DNA of 64,000 bases, from contig NZ_CP133019.1 of assembly GCF_030866805.1 (NCBI RefSeq), positions 372,001 through 436,000 on the forward strand. Reading direction: 5' to 3'. Shown here piece by piece: positions 52,927-62,447 of the stretch. Each line of letters begins with the position of its first letter. The first letter of the stretch is position 1. The stretch comes from Microbacterium terrisoli (lineage in GTDB: Bacteria; Actinomycetota; Actinomycetes; Actinomycetales; Microbacteriaceae). The notes beneath the pieces were generated by a model. That model was not told where the DNA came from. It was given only the letters and a program-made list of their open reading frames with translations, and searched no databases. Both the position numbers and the translations under genes were made by a program.

Positions 52927-53481
52927 GTGGAGCTCGCCGAGATGTGGGATGCCGCCCGCCGGCGTCTGAGCGACGCTCCGCGTGAGCGGCTCGGCGTGCT
53001 GATCCAGCCGCGGAGGATTCTGGGCCTCGCCCGCGCGCCGCGCATCGTGCCCCGCGGGTCGGTCTGGCACCTCGGCGTGCTCCTGCTCGGTGCGGGAGAT
53101 GACGCCGGCGCGGGTGGTGGCGCCGGTGCGGGTGGTGGCGGTGTGGGTGGCGAGTCCGGCGGGCCCGTGTTCGCCACCGGCCAGATCGTGCGGGCACGCG
53201 AGGAGGTGCGCCGGGGATTCACCGCCGAGTCGCAGCGCGAGCGCTCGGCCCTGGCGGGGGCGGCCCGGCGCGGCGGCTTCACCGAGGGCGAGATCGTGCA
53301 CCTCGACTGGCAGCCCATCGACCTCGACGCACTCGCCCGGGGTGAGGCATCCGGCCCGCTGGCAGTGATCGACGGAGTGCCGAGCATCCGCTGGAGCCGG
53401 GGCGCCGGCTATGCGCCGCTCGAGCGATATCTGGACGAGCAAGTCGAGCTGCTGCGGCATCCGCCCGCCGGCGCGACCTGA
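52927..53481 (+). CDS. Protein of unknown function with Gly-rich insertion
   Basis: 184 residues from GTG at 52927; TACGCT lies 6 bases upstream, so probably leaderless. No family recognised. Residues about 55-80 are nearly all Gly and Ala (GAGDDAGAGGGAGAGGGG), splitting a beta-rich N-terminal part from a helical part (GQIVRAREEVRRGFTAESQRERSALAGAARRGGF) and a closing segment IVHLDWQPIDLDALARG. Cytoplasmic by appearance. It lies between the alarmone synthetase and glgX. Confidence 0.6.
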   Translation: MELAEMWDAARRRLSDAPRERLGVLIQPRRILGLARAPRIVPRGSVWHLGVLLLGAGDDAGAGGGAGAGGGGVGGESGGPVFATGQIVRAREEVRRGFTAESQRERSALAGAARRGGFTEGEIVHLDWQPIDLDALARGEASGPLAVIDGVPSIRWSRGAGYAPLERYLDEQVELLRHPPAGAT

Positions 53482-53503
53482 CCCGCCGGCCCGCCGTCCT
53501 GCG

Positions 53504-53585
53504 GTCGAAATCATGTGACTTCGGCGGCGACACATCGAACTGACGTGGAAATCATGTGTGCGTGTCGAGTGCATATGATTTCGAC
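53504..53585. repeat. Intergenic repeat with direct and inverted GAAATCAT boxes
   Basis: GTCGAAATCATGTG at 53504 faces CATATGATTTCGAC ending at 53585 (13 of 14 matching), and a further GAAATCATGTG lies between them. About 40 bases before the glgX start. Confidence 0.65.
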
Positions 53586-53625
53586 GGCGCGGGGCGCGGG
53601 TACGCTGGGGCAGTTGGAGAAGGGG

Positions 53626-55836
53626 ATGATGAGCGTAGAGACGTGGCCCGGGTCGGCCTACCCACTGGGGGCGACGTTCGACGGCAACGGCACGAACTTC
53701 GCTCTGTTCAGCGAAGGTGCCGAGCGTGTCGAGCTGTGCCTGTTCGACAAGCGCGGAGTAGAGACCCGTGTCGACCTGATCGACGTGGACGCCTATGTGT
53801 GGCACGCCTACCTGCCGCGCGTCGCGCCCGGCCAGCGCTACGGCTACCGGGTGCACGGCGTGTACGACCCTGCGGCGGGGACCCGGTTCAACGAGTTCAA
53901 GCTGCTGCTGGACCCCTATGCGAAGGCCGTCGACGGCCAGCCCACGTTCGGGCAGCCCCTGTTCTCCTACGATCTGACGGACCCGACGCAGCGCAACGAC
54001 GATGATTCGGCGTCGTCGATGATGACCTCGGTCGTCATCAACCCGTATTTCGACTGGGACGGCGATCGCGCCCCGCGCACCCCGTACGGGCAGACCGTGA
54101 TCTACGAAGCGCACGTGAAGGGGCTGACCCAGCAGCATCCCGACGTGCCCGAAGAGATCCGCGGCACCTACAGTGCGATCGCGCACCCGGCGATCATCGC
54201 GCACTTGAAGAAGATCGGCGTGACCGCGATCGAGCTCATGCCGGTGCACCAGTTCGTCGCCGATGCCTCGGCCGCGCCGGGGGCTCCCAGCAATTACTGG
54301 GGCTACAACACGATCGCATTCCTCGCGCCGCACAACGGCTACGCCTCGAGCACGAAGCGCGGCCAGCAGGTGCAGGAGTTCAAGGCGATGGTGCGCGCCC
54401 TGCACGCGGCGGGCATCGAGGTGATCCTCGACGTCGTCTACAACCACACCGCCGAGGGCAACGAGCTCGGCCCCACCCTCAGCATGCGCGGCATCGACAA
54501 CCACGCGTACTACCGACTCGACGAGAAGGATCCGTCGAAGTACACCGACTACACCGGCACCGGCAACAGCCTGAACGTCAGCCACCCGCACACGCTGCAG
54601 CTGATCATGGACTCGCTGCGTTACTGGGTGCTCGAGATGCACGTGGACGGGTTCCGGTTCGACCTCGCCTCGGCGCTGGCACGCGAGTTCTATGAGGTCG
54701 ATCGCCTGAGCGCGTTCTTCGACATCGTCCAGCAGGACCCGGTGATCTCGCAGGTCAAGCTGATCGCCGAGCCGTGGGACCTGGGTCCCGGCGGCTACCA
54801 GGTCGGCAACTTCCCGGCGCTGTGGACCGAGTGGAACGGCCAGTACCGTGACACCGTGCGGGACTTCTGGCGCGGCGAGCCGCAGGCGCTGGGCGAGTTC
54901 GCGTCGCGGTTGACCGGGTCCAGCGACCTGTACGCGCACTCGGGGCGTCGGCCCGTGGCATCCGTCAACTTCGTCACGTCGCACGACGGCTTCACGCTGC
55001 GCGACCTCGTCTCGTACAACGAGAAGCACAACGAGGCCAACGGCGAGCAGAACCGCGACGGCACCGACGACAACAGGTCGTGGAACAGCGGGGTCGAGGG
55101 GCCGACCGACGACCCGCAGATCCTCGCGCTGCGCGCTCGCCAGCAGCGCAACTTCATTGCGACGCTGCTGCTGAGCCAGGGCGTGCCGATGATCTCGCAC
55201 GGCGACGAGCTCGGGCGCACGCAGCAGGGCAACAACAATGCGTACAACCAGGACGGCCCGCTCACCTGGATCGATTGGGATGCCGCAGACAAGCCGCTGA
55301 TCGAATTCACCGCCGCACTGTCGAAGCTGCGTCGCGAGCATCCGACCTTCCGGCGCAGTCGGTTCTTCGACGGCAGGCCGGTGGCCCGCGAGGCAGGCGG
55401 TCCGGTGCCCGACCTTGCATGGCTGCGGCCGGACGGCACGCTCATGCGCCCCGAAGACTGGGAATCCGGCTTCGGCCGGGCGATCGCGGTGTTCCTCAAC
55501 GGCGACGGGATCCACGGCCGCGATGCGCGCGGGCGCGAGATCACCGACCGACATTTCATCGTGCTGTTCAACGCCGGAGATTCCCCTGAGCAGTTCACCG
55601 TGCCGCAGGTGCAGTACAGCCCGGACTGGGACGTGGTGGTCGAGACCGGGGCCGCCATCGACGGCGACGGGCCCATTGCGCCCGGTCACATCGTCACTCT
55701 CGAGCCGAAGGCGCTCGCCGTGCTCGGTGCGCATATCGAGAGCGCCGCGCGCGCGGACCACTCCGTGGCGGCGTCGCTGTCGGCCACCGGCAGCGTGCGC
55801 ACAGTCTCGGGGCACAAGCGCGCCCGCAAGAAGTAG
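53626..55836 (+). CDS. glgX: Glycogen debranching enzyme (isoamylase type)
   Basis: 736 residues. An N-terminal CBM48 domain ([29 protein letters not shown]) is followed by a GH13 barrel: [11 protein letters not shown], the nucleophile Asp in [12 protein letters not shown], acid Glu in LIAEPWDLG and [14 protein letters not shown]. It removes alpha-1,6 branches from limit dextrins of glycogen. GGAGAAGGGG precedes two adjacent ATG codons (53626, 53629). No glg operon partner is adjacent. Confidence 0.95.
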   Translation: MMSVETWPGSAYPLGATFDGNGTNFALFSEGAERVELCLFDKRGVETRVDLIDVDAYVWHAYLPRVAPGQRYGYRVHGVYDPAAGTRFNEFKLLLDPYAKAVDGQPTFGQPLFSYDLTDPTQRNDDDSASSMMTSVVINPYFDWDGDRAPRTPYGQTVIYEAHVKGLTQQHPDVPEEIRGTYSAIAHPAIIAHLKKIGVTAIELMPVHQFVADASAAPGAPSNYWGYNTIAFLAPHNGYASSTKRGQQVQEFKAMVRALHAAGIEVILDVVYNHTAEGNELGPTLSMRGIDNHAYYRLDEKDPSKYTDYTGTGNSLNVSHPHTLQLIMDSLRYWVLEMHVDGFRFDLASALAREFYEVDRLSAFFDIVQQDPVISQVKLIAEPWDLGPGGYQVGNFPALWTEWNGQYRDTVRDFWRGEPQALGEFASRLTGSSDLYAHSGRRPVASVNFVTSHDGFTLRDLVSYNEKHNEANGEQNRDGTDDNRSWNSGVEGPTDDPQILALRARQQRNFIATLLLSQGVPMISHGDELGRTQQGNNNAYNQDGPLTWIDWDAADKPLIEFTAALSKLRREHPTFRRSRFFDGRPVAREAGGPVPDLAWLRPDGTLMRPEDWESGFGRAIAVFLNGDGIHGRDARGREITDRHFIVLFNAGDSPEQFTVPQVQYSPDWDVVVETGAAIDGDGPIAPGHIVTLEPKALAVLGAHIESAARADHSVAASLSATGSVRTVSGHKRARKK

Positions 55837-55918
55837 CGGCCGGGCCGCGGCATCCCGCCCCCTCACGGACCCCGTGTATCAGACGCCGTGGTTTCGCACT
55901 CTGCACAACGTGAGGACA

Positions 55919-56548
55919 ATGGTCGACATGACGCTGAGCGACTCCGCCGAACCGGCAGATCAGCACGACGAGGCGACTCCGCGGTGGGAACGAGCGGGGG
56001 AGCTCTTCGCCGCGTGGCGCGACGGCGACGCCCACGCGATGGACGAGCTGGTGCGCCTGATGACGCCGCCGCTGTGGCACATGGCGCGCGCCTACCGACT
56101 CGACAGCGCACTGGCCGAGGACGTCGTGCAGACCACCTGGCTGACGCTGCTGCGGCGCCACGAGGCGATCGACGACCCGCGCGCGGTGTCGGGATGGCTC
56201 GGCACGACCGCTCGTCGTGAGGCATGGCGTGTGCTGCGCGCCCACCGACGGGTCGATGCCACCGAGGCCGACAGGCTCGAACGGCATCTGGGTGCGCAGG
56301 AATCCGCCGAGGACGAAGCCGAACGCGGGCTGGCCGCCCAGCGGCTGTGGGCGGCGGTGACCGAGCTGACCGAGCGGTGCCAGCGCCTGCTGCGCATCGT
56401 CGCGTTCGACGAGCGTCCCGACTACGCGCGCATCGCGCACGACCTGTCGATGCCCGTCGGCTCGATCGGACCCACGCGGCAGCGGTGCCTCGCAAAACTG
56501 CGAGCGCTGCTCGGCGACGACACGCAGGCGGTGACCCATGATGCATGA
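55919..56548 (+). CDS. ECF-type sigma factor heading the CHAT/subtilisin set
   Basis: 209 residues from the ATG at 55919 (GAGG just upstream). Region 2: MDELVRLMTPPLWHMARAYRLDSALAEDVVQTTWLTLL; region 4: RCQRLLRIVAFDERPDYARIAHDLSMPVGSIGPTRQRCLAKLRALL. No extra domain. The next gene begins 11 bases before its stop, so the two are translationally coupled. No classical zinc anti-sigma gene is present. It probably drives transcription of the following genes. Confidence 0.85.
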   Translation: MVDMTLSDSAEPADQHDEATPRWERAGELFAAWRDGDAHAMDELVRLMTPPLWHMARAYRLDSALAEDVVQTTWLTLLRRHEAIDDPRAVSGWLGTTARREAWRVLRAHRRVDATEADRLERHLGAQESAEDEAERGLAAQRLWAAVTELTERCQRLLRIVAFDERPDYARIAHDLSMPVGSIGPTRQRCLAKLRALLGDDTQAVTHDA

Positions 56549-57020
56549 GGACCGGACTCCCGACGAGGCTGCGGCCGACGACGAACTGCTCACTCGACTG
56601 CGCGCGGTGTGGGTGCATCGCGATCCCGTGCCCAGCGGGCTTGTGGATCGCATGGTCGCCGCCGCTGCGGCATCCGACATCGCCCGCGAATACGCGCTGC
56701 TGACGCTTGTCGAGGGGACTCTGGAGGCCGTGCGGTCCGACACCGATGCTCTGACGCTGCAGTTCAGCGACGGCCGCACGACGGTGCTGCTGCATGTCAC
56801 CGAGTGCGACGACGGGCACCGCCGCATCGACGGCTGGGTGGATGCCACGGCCCTGTCGGTCACGTTGGAGCAGGCAGGCGTCGAGCGCCAGATGGAGTCC
56901 GGCGACCAGGCACGGTTCGCGTTCGATGACGTGCGGCCCGGCCTGTCGCGGATCCTGCTGACGGTGCGGGACATCGACGGCAGTGTCAGCGGGTTCCAGA
57001 CCCCGCGCTTCGAGGTCTGA
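56538..57020 (+). CDS. Unknown protein coupled to the sigma factor
   Basis: 160 residues. Helical first third (ADDELLTRLRAVWVHRDPVPSGLVDRMVAAAAA), then a beta-rich part (TLQFSDGRTTVLLHVTECDDGHRRIDGWVDA, RILLTVRDIDGSVSGFQTPRFEV). No membrane helix and no zinc motif, so not a standard anti-sigma factor, although its position suggests a regulatory partner of the sigma factor. No family recognised. Confidence 0.65.
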   Translation: MMHEDRTPDEAAADDELLTRLRAVWVHRDPVPSGLVDRMVAAAAASDIAREYALLTLVEGTLEAVRSDTDALTLQFSDGRTTVLLHVTECDDGHRRIDGWVDATALSVTLEQAGVERQMESGDQARFAFDDVRPGLSRILLTVRDIDGSVSGFQTPRFEV

Positions 57021-57085
57021 GCGGGCAGGTTCTCCGTGGGGGCGGCGGTGTTCAGCCAACCGCCGATGTGGGCCATGATGGACCC

Positions 57086-59557
57086 ATGGGGCAGTCCGCT
57101 GAGGAGCTGCATCGTCGCGCGGTGGAACTGAGTATTCGGGGCAAGAACGGCGAAGCAGAGCGCGTTCTTGTGCGTGCCTGGGCGTCGGCGGGCGACGTCG
57201 ATCTGCGCGCGCGCATTCTGGGCACACGCGCCGTCGTGCTGCAGCGCACCGGACACGCCGCCGACGCCGAGCGGGAGCTGTCCATGGCGATGGCGCTGGA
57301 AGGACTGCAGGCGAGCACTCGGGCAGTGCTGATGGGCCAGCTGGGTGCGCTCGCGCTGGGCGTCGGCCGGCTGCACGATGCCGAGCAGGCCCTGGCCGCC
57401 GCGATCGCGGGACTCGGTGGCGATCCGGTCGCTGCAGCCCGGGTGCGGATGAACCGCAGCATCGTCCGGCTGCAGCTGCGTGATGCCGCCGGTGCAGCAG
57501 AGGACCTCTCGGTCGCGGCCGAGATCTTCGGACAGGCGGGCTTGTCGGTCGACGAGGGGCAGGCGCAGCACAATCGTGCCTACGTCGCTCTTCTGCAGGG
57601 TGATCTGGTGACGGCGCTGCGCGGCATGGAGCAGGCCCGTCCCCAGGCCGCAGCGTCGGCGGCCGCCGGCGGGATCTGCGATGCCGACCGGGCCGAGGTG
57701 CTGCGCGATGCGGGGCTGACCCGCGACGCCGAGCAGCTGCTGGCCAGCGCCGCGACCGTGTTCGGAGCGCATCGGATGCCGATCTCGCGCGCCGAGGCCG
57801 AATATCACCTGGCCGTCTCGCAGCTGCGACACGATCCGGTGCGCGCCGAGCGCACGGCGACCGCGGCGATGCGGCGGTTCCGCGCGCTCGGCAACGACAC
57901 ATGGGCCAACCGGGCCGAGGCGATTCGGCTGCGGGCCGGGCTGCGCGGTGGCAGCGTGCAGCGCGGGGGTGGGCGTGTCCCCGACCCGCGCCGGGTTCCG
58001 ACCGACGCACATGTCGAGGCCACCGCTGCGGCGCTCGACCAGGATGGATCGACCGGAGAGGCCGCCGCCCTGCGGCTGACCCACGCGATCTGGCGCGCAC
58101 GGCACGGAGCTGCACCGACGGGCCCGATCCGTGCGCCGCGCGAGGCCGCGATCGAGGTGCAGCTGCTGGCGCACGAGGCGCGGGCGGCGCGAGCGCAGGC
58201 TCAGTCGCGCCCTGCGGACGCGCGCCGGTACGCGGCGGCCGGATTGGACGAGCTCGCACAATGGCAGGCGTCGTTCGGCAGTCTCGACCTGCAGACCTCG
58301 GTGGCGATGCACGGCAACGGGCTGATCCTGGCCGGACTCGACAGTGCCGTGCGCTCGAAACGGCCCGACGTGCTGTTCGAGTGGTCCGAACGCGCGCGAC
58401 TGCTCAGCCAGCAGGTCGTGCCGCTGCGCCCGCCCCCCGATGAGCACCTCGCCGCCGACCTCGCCGAGCTGCGCATGCTGCGCGCCGATGACCCCGACTG
58501 GCTCGCCCAGCCGCGGGCGGCCGAGCTGCGCGAGCGTGCACGATCCCGCCAATGGACGCAGACCGGTGCCGCCCAGGCACAGCCGCGGTGCACGCTCGAT
58601 GAGCTCACCGCCGCTCTCGACTCTCGCACGGCGCTGGTGTCGTTCGTGTTCTCGGGCGATGCCCTGACCGCCCTGGTGGTCACCGACAGCGCGCAGACGA
58701 TCGTCCCGCTTCCGGGCGCCGCCGCCGGCAGAGCGCAGCTGGCGGGGCTGCGGGCAGACCTCGACATGGCGGCATCCGTGTCGTCCGGTCCGATGGCCAC
58801 GGTCGTGCGGCGGACGCTGGATGCGCGGCTGCAGGCGATCGCGGACGTGCTGCTGGGCCCTGTGCTCACCCTGATCGGCGATCGCCGTGTCGTGCTCACC
58901 GCGCCGGGCGTGCTCGCCGGCATTCCCTGGGCGATGCTGCCCGACATGAGCGGGCGCACCTTCACCCTGGCGACCTCGGCGAGCCGCTGGCTGAGCGGCC
59001 GCCGCGCCCGTCCCGCCGCAGCGCACACTGCGGCGTTCGTGGCAGGGCCCCGCGTCGCTCGCGGCGACGAAGAGGTGCGGGCCGCGGCATCCCGGTGGCC
59101 GCAGGCCTCGGTCGTCACCGGTGAAGAGGCGACGACACATGCGGCCACGGCGCTTGCCGCCCACGCGGACGTGCTGCATATCGCCGCCCATGGACGTCAC
59201 GCAGCGGACAACCCGTTGTTCTCGGGCCTCGAACTGGCCGACGGTGCGCTGTTCGGCTACGACGTGGACCTGGTCGAGCGCGTGCCCGAGACGGTCGTCC
59301 TGTCGGCGTGCGAAGGCGGGCGCTCATCGGTGCGGTGGGGAGAAGAGGCCATCGGGATGGCCCGGGTCTGGCTGCACGCCGGTGCGCGCTGTGTCGTGGC
59401 CACACCCGTGATGGTCGCCGACGACGACGCCTGCGAACTGCTCGCCGCCATGCACGAGGGGCTGGTCGCCGGTCACGAGCCCGCCGAAGCACTGGCCGAG
59501 GCATCCCGGTCCACGGGGCTCGTGACCTCGTTCCAGGTGCACGGCATGGGCTTCTGA
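57086..59557 (+). CDS. TPR-CHAT domain protein (caspase-like protease candidate)
   Basis: 823 residues. The first 400 or so are TPR-like helical pairs (AELSIRGKNGEAERVLVRAWASAGDVDLRARIL style units). The C-terminal CHAT domain has TALVSFVFSGDALTALVVTD, GIPWAMLPD, then the dyad His702 in HIAAHGRH and Cys742 in LSACEGG. These are the caspase-fold catalytic residues, so a cytoplasmic Cys protease is expected. The start at 57086 has no ribosome site; CATGAT 6 bases upstream could be a weak -10 of a leaderless transcript. It follows the sigma factor pair and precedes a subtilisin. Confidence 0.85.
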   Translation: MGQSAEELHRRAVELSIRGKNGEAERVLVRAWASAGDVDLRARILGTRAVVLQRTGHAADAERELSMAMALEGLQASTRAVLMGQLGALALGVGRLHDAEQALAAAIAGLGGDPVAAARVRMNRSIVRLQLRDAAGAAEDLSVAAEIFGQAGLSVDEGQAQHNRAYVALLQGDLVTALRGMEQARPQAAASAAAGGICDADRAEVLRDAGLTRDAEQLLASAATVFGAHRMPISRAEAEYHLAVSQLRHDPVRAERTATAAMRRFRALGNDTWANRAEAIRLRAGLRGGSVQRGGGRVPDPRRVPTDAHVEATAAALDQDGSTGEAAALRLTHAIWRARHGAAPTGPIRAPREAAIEVQLLAHEARAARAQAQSRPADARRYAAAGLDELAQWQASFGSLDLQTSVAMHGNGLILAGLDSAVRSKRPDVLFEWSERARLLSQQVVPLRPPPDEHLAADLAELRMLRADDPDWLAQPRAAELRERARSRQWTQTGAAQAQPRCTLDELTAALDSRTALVSFVFSGDALTALVVTDSAQTIVPLPGAAAGRAQLAGLRADLDMAASVSSGPMATVVRRTLDARLQAIADVLLGPVLTLIGDRRVVLTAPGVLAGIPWAMLPDMSGRTFTLATSASRWLSGRRARPAAAHTAAFVAGPRVARGDEEVRAAASRWPQASVVTGEEATTHAATALAAHADVLHIAAHGRHAADNPLFSGLELADGALFGYDVDLVERVPETVVLSACEGGRSSVRWGEEAIGMARVWLHAGARCVVATPVMVADDDACELLAAMHEGLVAGHEPAEALAEASRSTGLVTSFQVHGMGF

Positions 59558-59727
59558 GCGTGGCGCTAAAGAATTTCTGCACCGATGTATCAGGCCACGG
59601 GGTGCCTGCTCTTGCACAGCGGGAAGGCATTGTGCCGAGACCGTGCATGCGGGATGCGCGATCGCTATCGGGGATTGGCGCGGTGCCCGTCGACGAACAT
59701 CTGGGGGTGTGTCGATGACCCCGCGGG

Positions 59728-59759
59728 GAAGGGCGTTGGTCGACAGGCCGACGCCCTTC
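59728..59759 (+). terminator. Hairpin terminator between CHAT and subtilisin genes
   Basis: GAAGGGCGTTGG pairs with CCGACGCCCTTC (one G-U pair) around an 8-base loop, followed by TCTCTG. The 275-base gap 59558-59832 holds no other gene that I can support. Confidence 0.7.
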
Positions 59760-59832
59760 TCTGCTGTCTGGGTACCGGAGGGTGCCGTGCACCGATAGAG
59801 TCCGGTCAGCGTGATCGAGCGAGGAGGCCGCC

Positions 59833-61530
59833 GTGGACACAGGTGATGAGCAGAAGGATGCCGCGGCCCGGGGTTCCGCGGACGGTCCCGGCGGGAGCGG
59901 CTCGGGCGGGGGCGGCTCGGGCGGAGGCGGCACGGATGCCGTCCGTGCGCGCGGCGGCACCACCTGGCAGCAGCGCGAGACCTCGATCAAACCGCTCGGG
60001 GTCGTGCTGCAGCCGCCCGCTGATCGCGGGCCCGACGAGATCTTCCCCACCGTCTATGTGCCGGATCGGCTGCTCGTGTCCGCCCGCCGCGATGTCGGCG
60101 AGGTCGTGGATGCGCTGAATCGCACGTTCACGCAGGCGGGCTGGCGCTTCGAGGCCCAGCCGGTCGTGGTCATCGAGCGACGTGCGCGCCGGGGTGCGGC
60201 ATCCGCTGATTCGTCGCGCGCAGACGCGGGCGACTCGGTGCGCCCCGCCGTGACCCGTGTGCAGGTGCGTGCCGAGGGCGCAGCGGCCGGGTCGGTGCCC
60301 GATGCGTGGGCGGTGCTGGATGCTGCCCGCTCGGCGGGCGTCGACCTCGAAGGCGTCGGACTCGACCACCTGCTGACGGTCGGGCCGGTGGGGATGAACC
60401 CCTTCACCTCGACGAACCCGTTCGGGTCGACCAATCCGTTCACCTCGACCAATCCGTTCACGTCGACCAATCCGTTCACCTCGACGAACCCGTTCGGGTC
60501 GACCAATCCGGCCGCGGCGGGCCTCGGGGGGTACGCACTGCCCGGTTTCGGCGGCCGCCAGGTCGTCAGCTGGGTCGGCGCGGGCCCGCATCGGTCGCGC
60601 CGCCGGCTCGAGAAGCGCCCGGTGGTGATGGTGCTCGACACCGGGTGCGCGCCGCACGCGTGGTTCGAGCCCGACGTCGTGCAGACCCGGGTCGAACTGG
60701 ACGGCGTGCCCATCGGGCTGGACGACCCCGCGCACGACCCTGACCTGAGTCCCGATCTCGTCGGCCCGCTGGACGGGCAGATCGACCCGGTGTCAGGACA
60801 CGGGACGTTCGTTTCGGGCGTCGTGCTGCAGGCGTGCCCGGACGCCACGATCCTCGCCCCGCGCATCGCCGACAGTCTGGGGCGCGTGGTCGAATCCGAT
60901 CTGTCTGACGCGCTCGAACAGATCGCCGAACTCGTGCAGCGGTACGCGCAGGGGCTCAAGGGCGGCCGGCGCATCGACGTGCTGAACCTGTCGCTCGGCT
61001 ACTATCACGAGACGCCCGACGACGTGCTCTACAGCGCCGCGCTGCGTGACGTGATCCTCCAGATCACGGCCGCCGGATGCGCTGTCGTGTGCAGCGCGGG
61101 CAACGACGCGACCTCCCGGCCGATGTTCCCGGCGGCGTTCCCCGGTGAACCGGGCGACGCGCCCCTGCTCGCCGTCGGGGCGAAGAACCCCGGCGGGCAC
61201 AGCGTCGCCCTGTTCAGCAACACGGCGCCGTGGGTCGATCTGTACGCGTGCGGTGTGTCGGTGCTCTCGACGTTCCCGGCGTTCGACGGGGGAGCGCAGG
61301 CCGTGACCCGCCGAGACGCCTTCGGGCAGCGCCGCGAATCGCTCGACCCCGACGACTTCTCGGCCGGCTTCGCCGTGTGGAGCGGCACGTCGTTCGCCGC
61401 ACCGCTGGTGTCGGGCACGATCGCACGGATGCTCGATGAAGCAGGCGGCCTTGATGAGCAGCCGGATGCCGCGGCCCGTGCCGCGCGGGCGGAGAAGGTC
61501 GTCGACGGACTGCTCGCGTCGGGGGTCTGA
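59833..61530 (+). CDS. Cytoplasmic S8 (subtilisin-like) serine protease with NPF repeats
   Basis: 565 residues from GTG at 59833 (GAGGAGG upstream). No signal peptide. Residues about 1-45 are Gly/Ser-rich; about 50-180 form an unrecognised N-terminal domain; 189-226 are six NPF(T/G)ST repeats; the S8 domain follows with Asp269 (VLDTG), His323 (SGHGT), Asn424 (SAGND) and Ser520 (SGTSFAAP). The repeat linker could be a hinge or a self-cleavage segment. It comes 275 bases after the CHAT gene, beyond a hairpin, so it may have its own promoter. Confidence 0.88.
   Translation: MDTGDEQKDAAARGSADGPGGSGSGGGGSGGGGTDAVRARGGTTWQQRETSIKPLGVVLQPPADRGPDEIFPTVYVPDRLLVSARRDVGEVVDALNRTFTQAGWRFEAQPVVVIERRARRGAASADSSRADAGDSVRPAVTRVQVRAEGAAAGSVPDAWAVLDAARSAGVDLEGVGLDHLLTVGPVGMNPFTSTNPFGSTNPFTSTNPFTSTNPFTSTNPFGSTNPAAAGLGGYALPGFGGRQVVSWVGAGPHRSRRRLEKRPVVMVLDTGCAPHAWFEPDVVQTRVELDGVPIGLDDPAHDPDLSPDLVGPLDGQIDPVSGHGTFVSGVVLQACPDATILAPRIADSLGRVVESDLSDALEQIAELVQRYAQGLKGGRRIDVLNLSLGYYHETPDDVLYSAALRDVILQITAAGCAVVCSAGNDATSRPMFPAAFPGEPGDAPLLAVGAKNPGGHSVALFSNTAPWVDLYACGVSVLSTFPAFDGGAQAVTRRDAFGQRRESLDPDDFSAGFAVWSGTSFAAPLVSGTIARMLDEAGGLDEQPDAAARAARAEKVVDGLLASGV
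60397..60510 (+). repeat. 18-base in-frame repeats encoding NPF(T/G)ST
   Basis: Six 18-base units plus a final Asn-Pro: NPFTST, NPFGST, three NPFTST, NPFGST. Codon choice differs between units (AACCCG/AATCCG), so the array is not freshly made. Confidence 0.92.
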
Positions 61531-61631
61531 ATAACAGGTCCCTGAGGGGGCCGCGTGCGGAACCGGCGCTCGACCGTGTCTCGAGGCGGAGAACCCGGGC
61601 CTGAGCCCATGCGCCGGCGCGGCGAGGACCC

Positions 61632-62384
61632 TCAGCGCGACGAATTCGCGGTGCGGCCGCGCACGATCCCCACGAACGTGTCGACCAGCGCGTTCGCGCG
61701 GTCGGCGTCCCATGCGAGGGCGACGGTCGAGATCGGACCGCCTCGCAGCGGGCGGTAGGCGACGTCTTTGCGGTGGTGCAGCCGTGCGAGCGACATCGGA
61801 ACGACGATGATTCCGGTGCCGGCTGCGACCGTGGCCACGGCATCCTCGGTCGTCTCGGGAGGCGCGAAGACCGGCGCGATGGTTTCGGATGCCGTGAACC
61901 CGAGAACGTCGTCTGCGGGCCGGATGAGCACCTCGCCGGCCAGATCGACGGGGTCGAGTTCGTCGGCCGCGGTCAGATCCGAGTCGATCGACATGACGAC
62001 GACGGCGACCTCGTCGTAGAGCGTGATGATGTGCAGACCGCTCTTGTCGATCGGCAGGCGCACGAGGGCGGCATCGACCGTGTCGAGCCCCGCGCGCTGG
62101 CCGGCGACGGGGATCGGCACGAGCTCAAGCGGGCTGCGCGGCATCCGCTCGTTCCACACGCGGATCCATTTGCCCGGCGTCGCACCCTCGACCGCTCCGA
62201 GCCGGAACGGCCCGGGTACGACGGTGGATGCTGCAGCTTCACCGGTCTCGTCGCCGCGGGAGCGCTTCGCCGTGGAGGTGGATGCGGGCTTCTTGCCGGC
62301 CGGCTTTCCGCCGGACGTGCCGGCGGCCACGGTGCGGGGGGAGGCGGATCTGCGCGGTCGTCCGCCCTGTCGCTTGTTCGCCAT
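61632..62384 (-). CDS. LysR-type ligand-binding protein with a basic AT-hook-like N terminus, no HTH
   Basis: 250 residues. Residues 1-50 are Lys/Arg/Ser-rich and include GGRPRRS, similar to an AT-hook or the tails of actinobacterial nucleoid proteins. Residues about 58-245 look like a LysR substrate-binding domain (FRLGAVEGATPGKWIRVWNERMP at the start, GTGIIVVPMSLARLHHRKDVAYRPL at the end). A winged HTH is missing. TATCGT, 6 bases, ATG: probable leaderless start. It might bind DNA weakly through the tail, or act as a co-regulator. Confidence 0.72.
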   Translation of the reverse strand: MANKRQGGRPRRSASPRTVAAGTSGGKPAGKKPASTSTAKRSRGDETGEAAASTVVPGPFRLGAVEGATPGKWIRVWNERMPRSPLELVPIPVAGQRAGLDTVDAALVRLPIDKSGLHIITLYDEVAVVVMSIDSDLTAADELDPVDLAGEVLIRPADDVLGFTASETIAPVFAPPETTEDAVATVAAGTGIIVVPMSLARLHHRKDVAYRPLRGGPISTVALAWDADRANALVDTFVGIVRGRTANSSR

Positions 62385-62447
62385 CCCCCCACGATAGGTC
62401 CCTGCGCGCCCCGCCCGCCCTCACGGTGCGGCGGGCCGGCGCCTGCC

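Noticed and set aside
52756..59200. Very long open frames antisense to glgX and the CHAT gene (over 1000 codons each)
   Set aside because: They lie wholly opposite recognised genes, are Arg/Pro/Ala-rich and match no family; typical antisense shadows in high-GC DNA. The same applies opposite hsdR, ctaD and manA.
60397..60510. CRISPR-like or promoter repeat
   Set aside because: The 18-base period keeps the frame and encodes NPF(T/G)ST inside the subtilisin gene.
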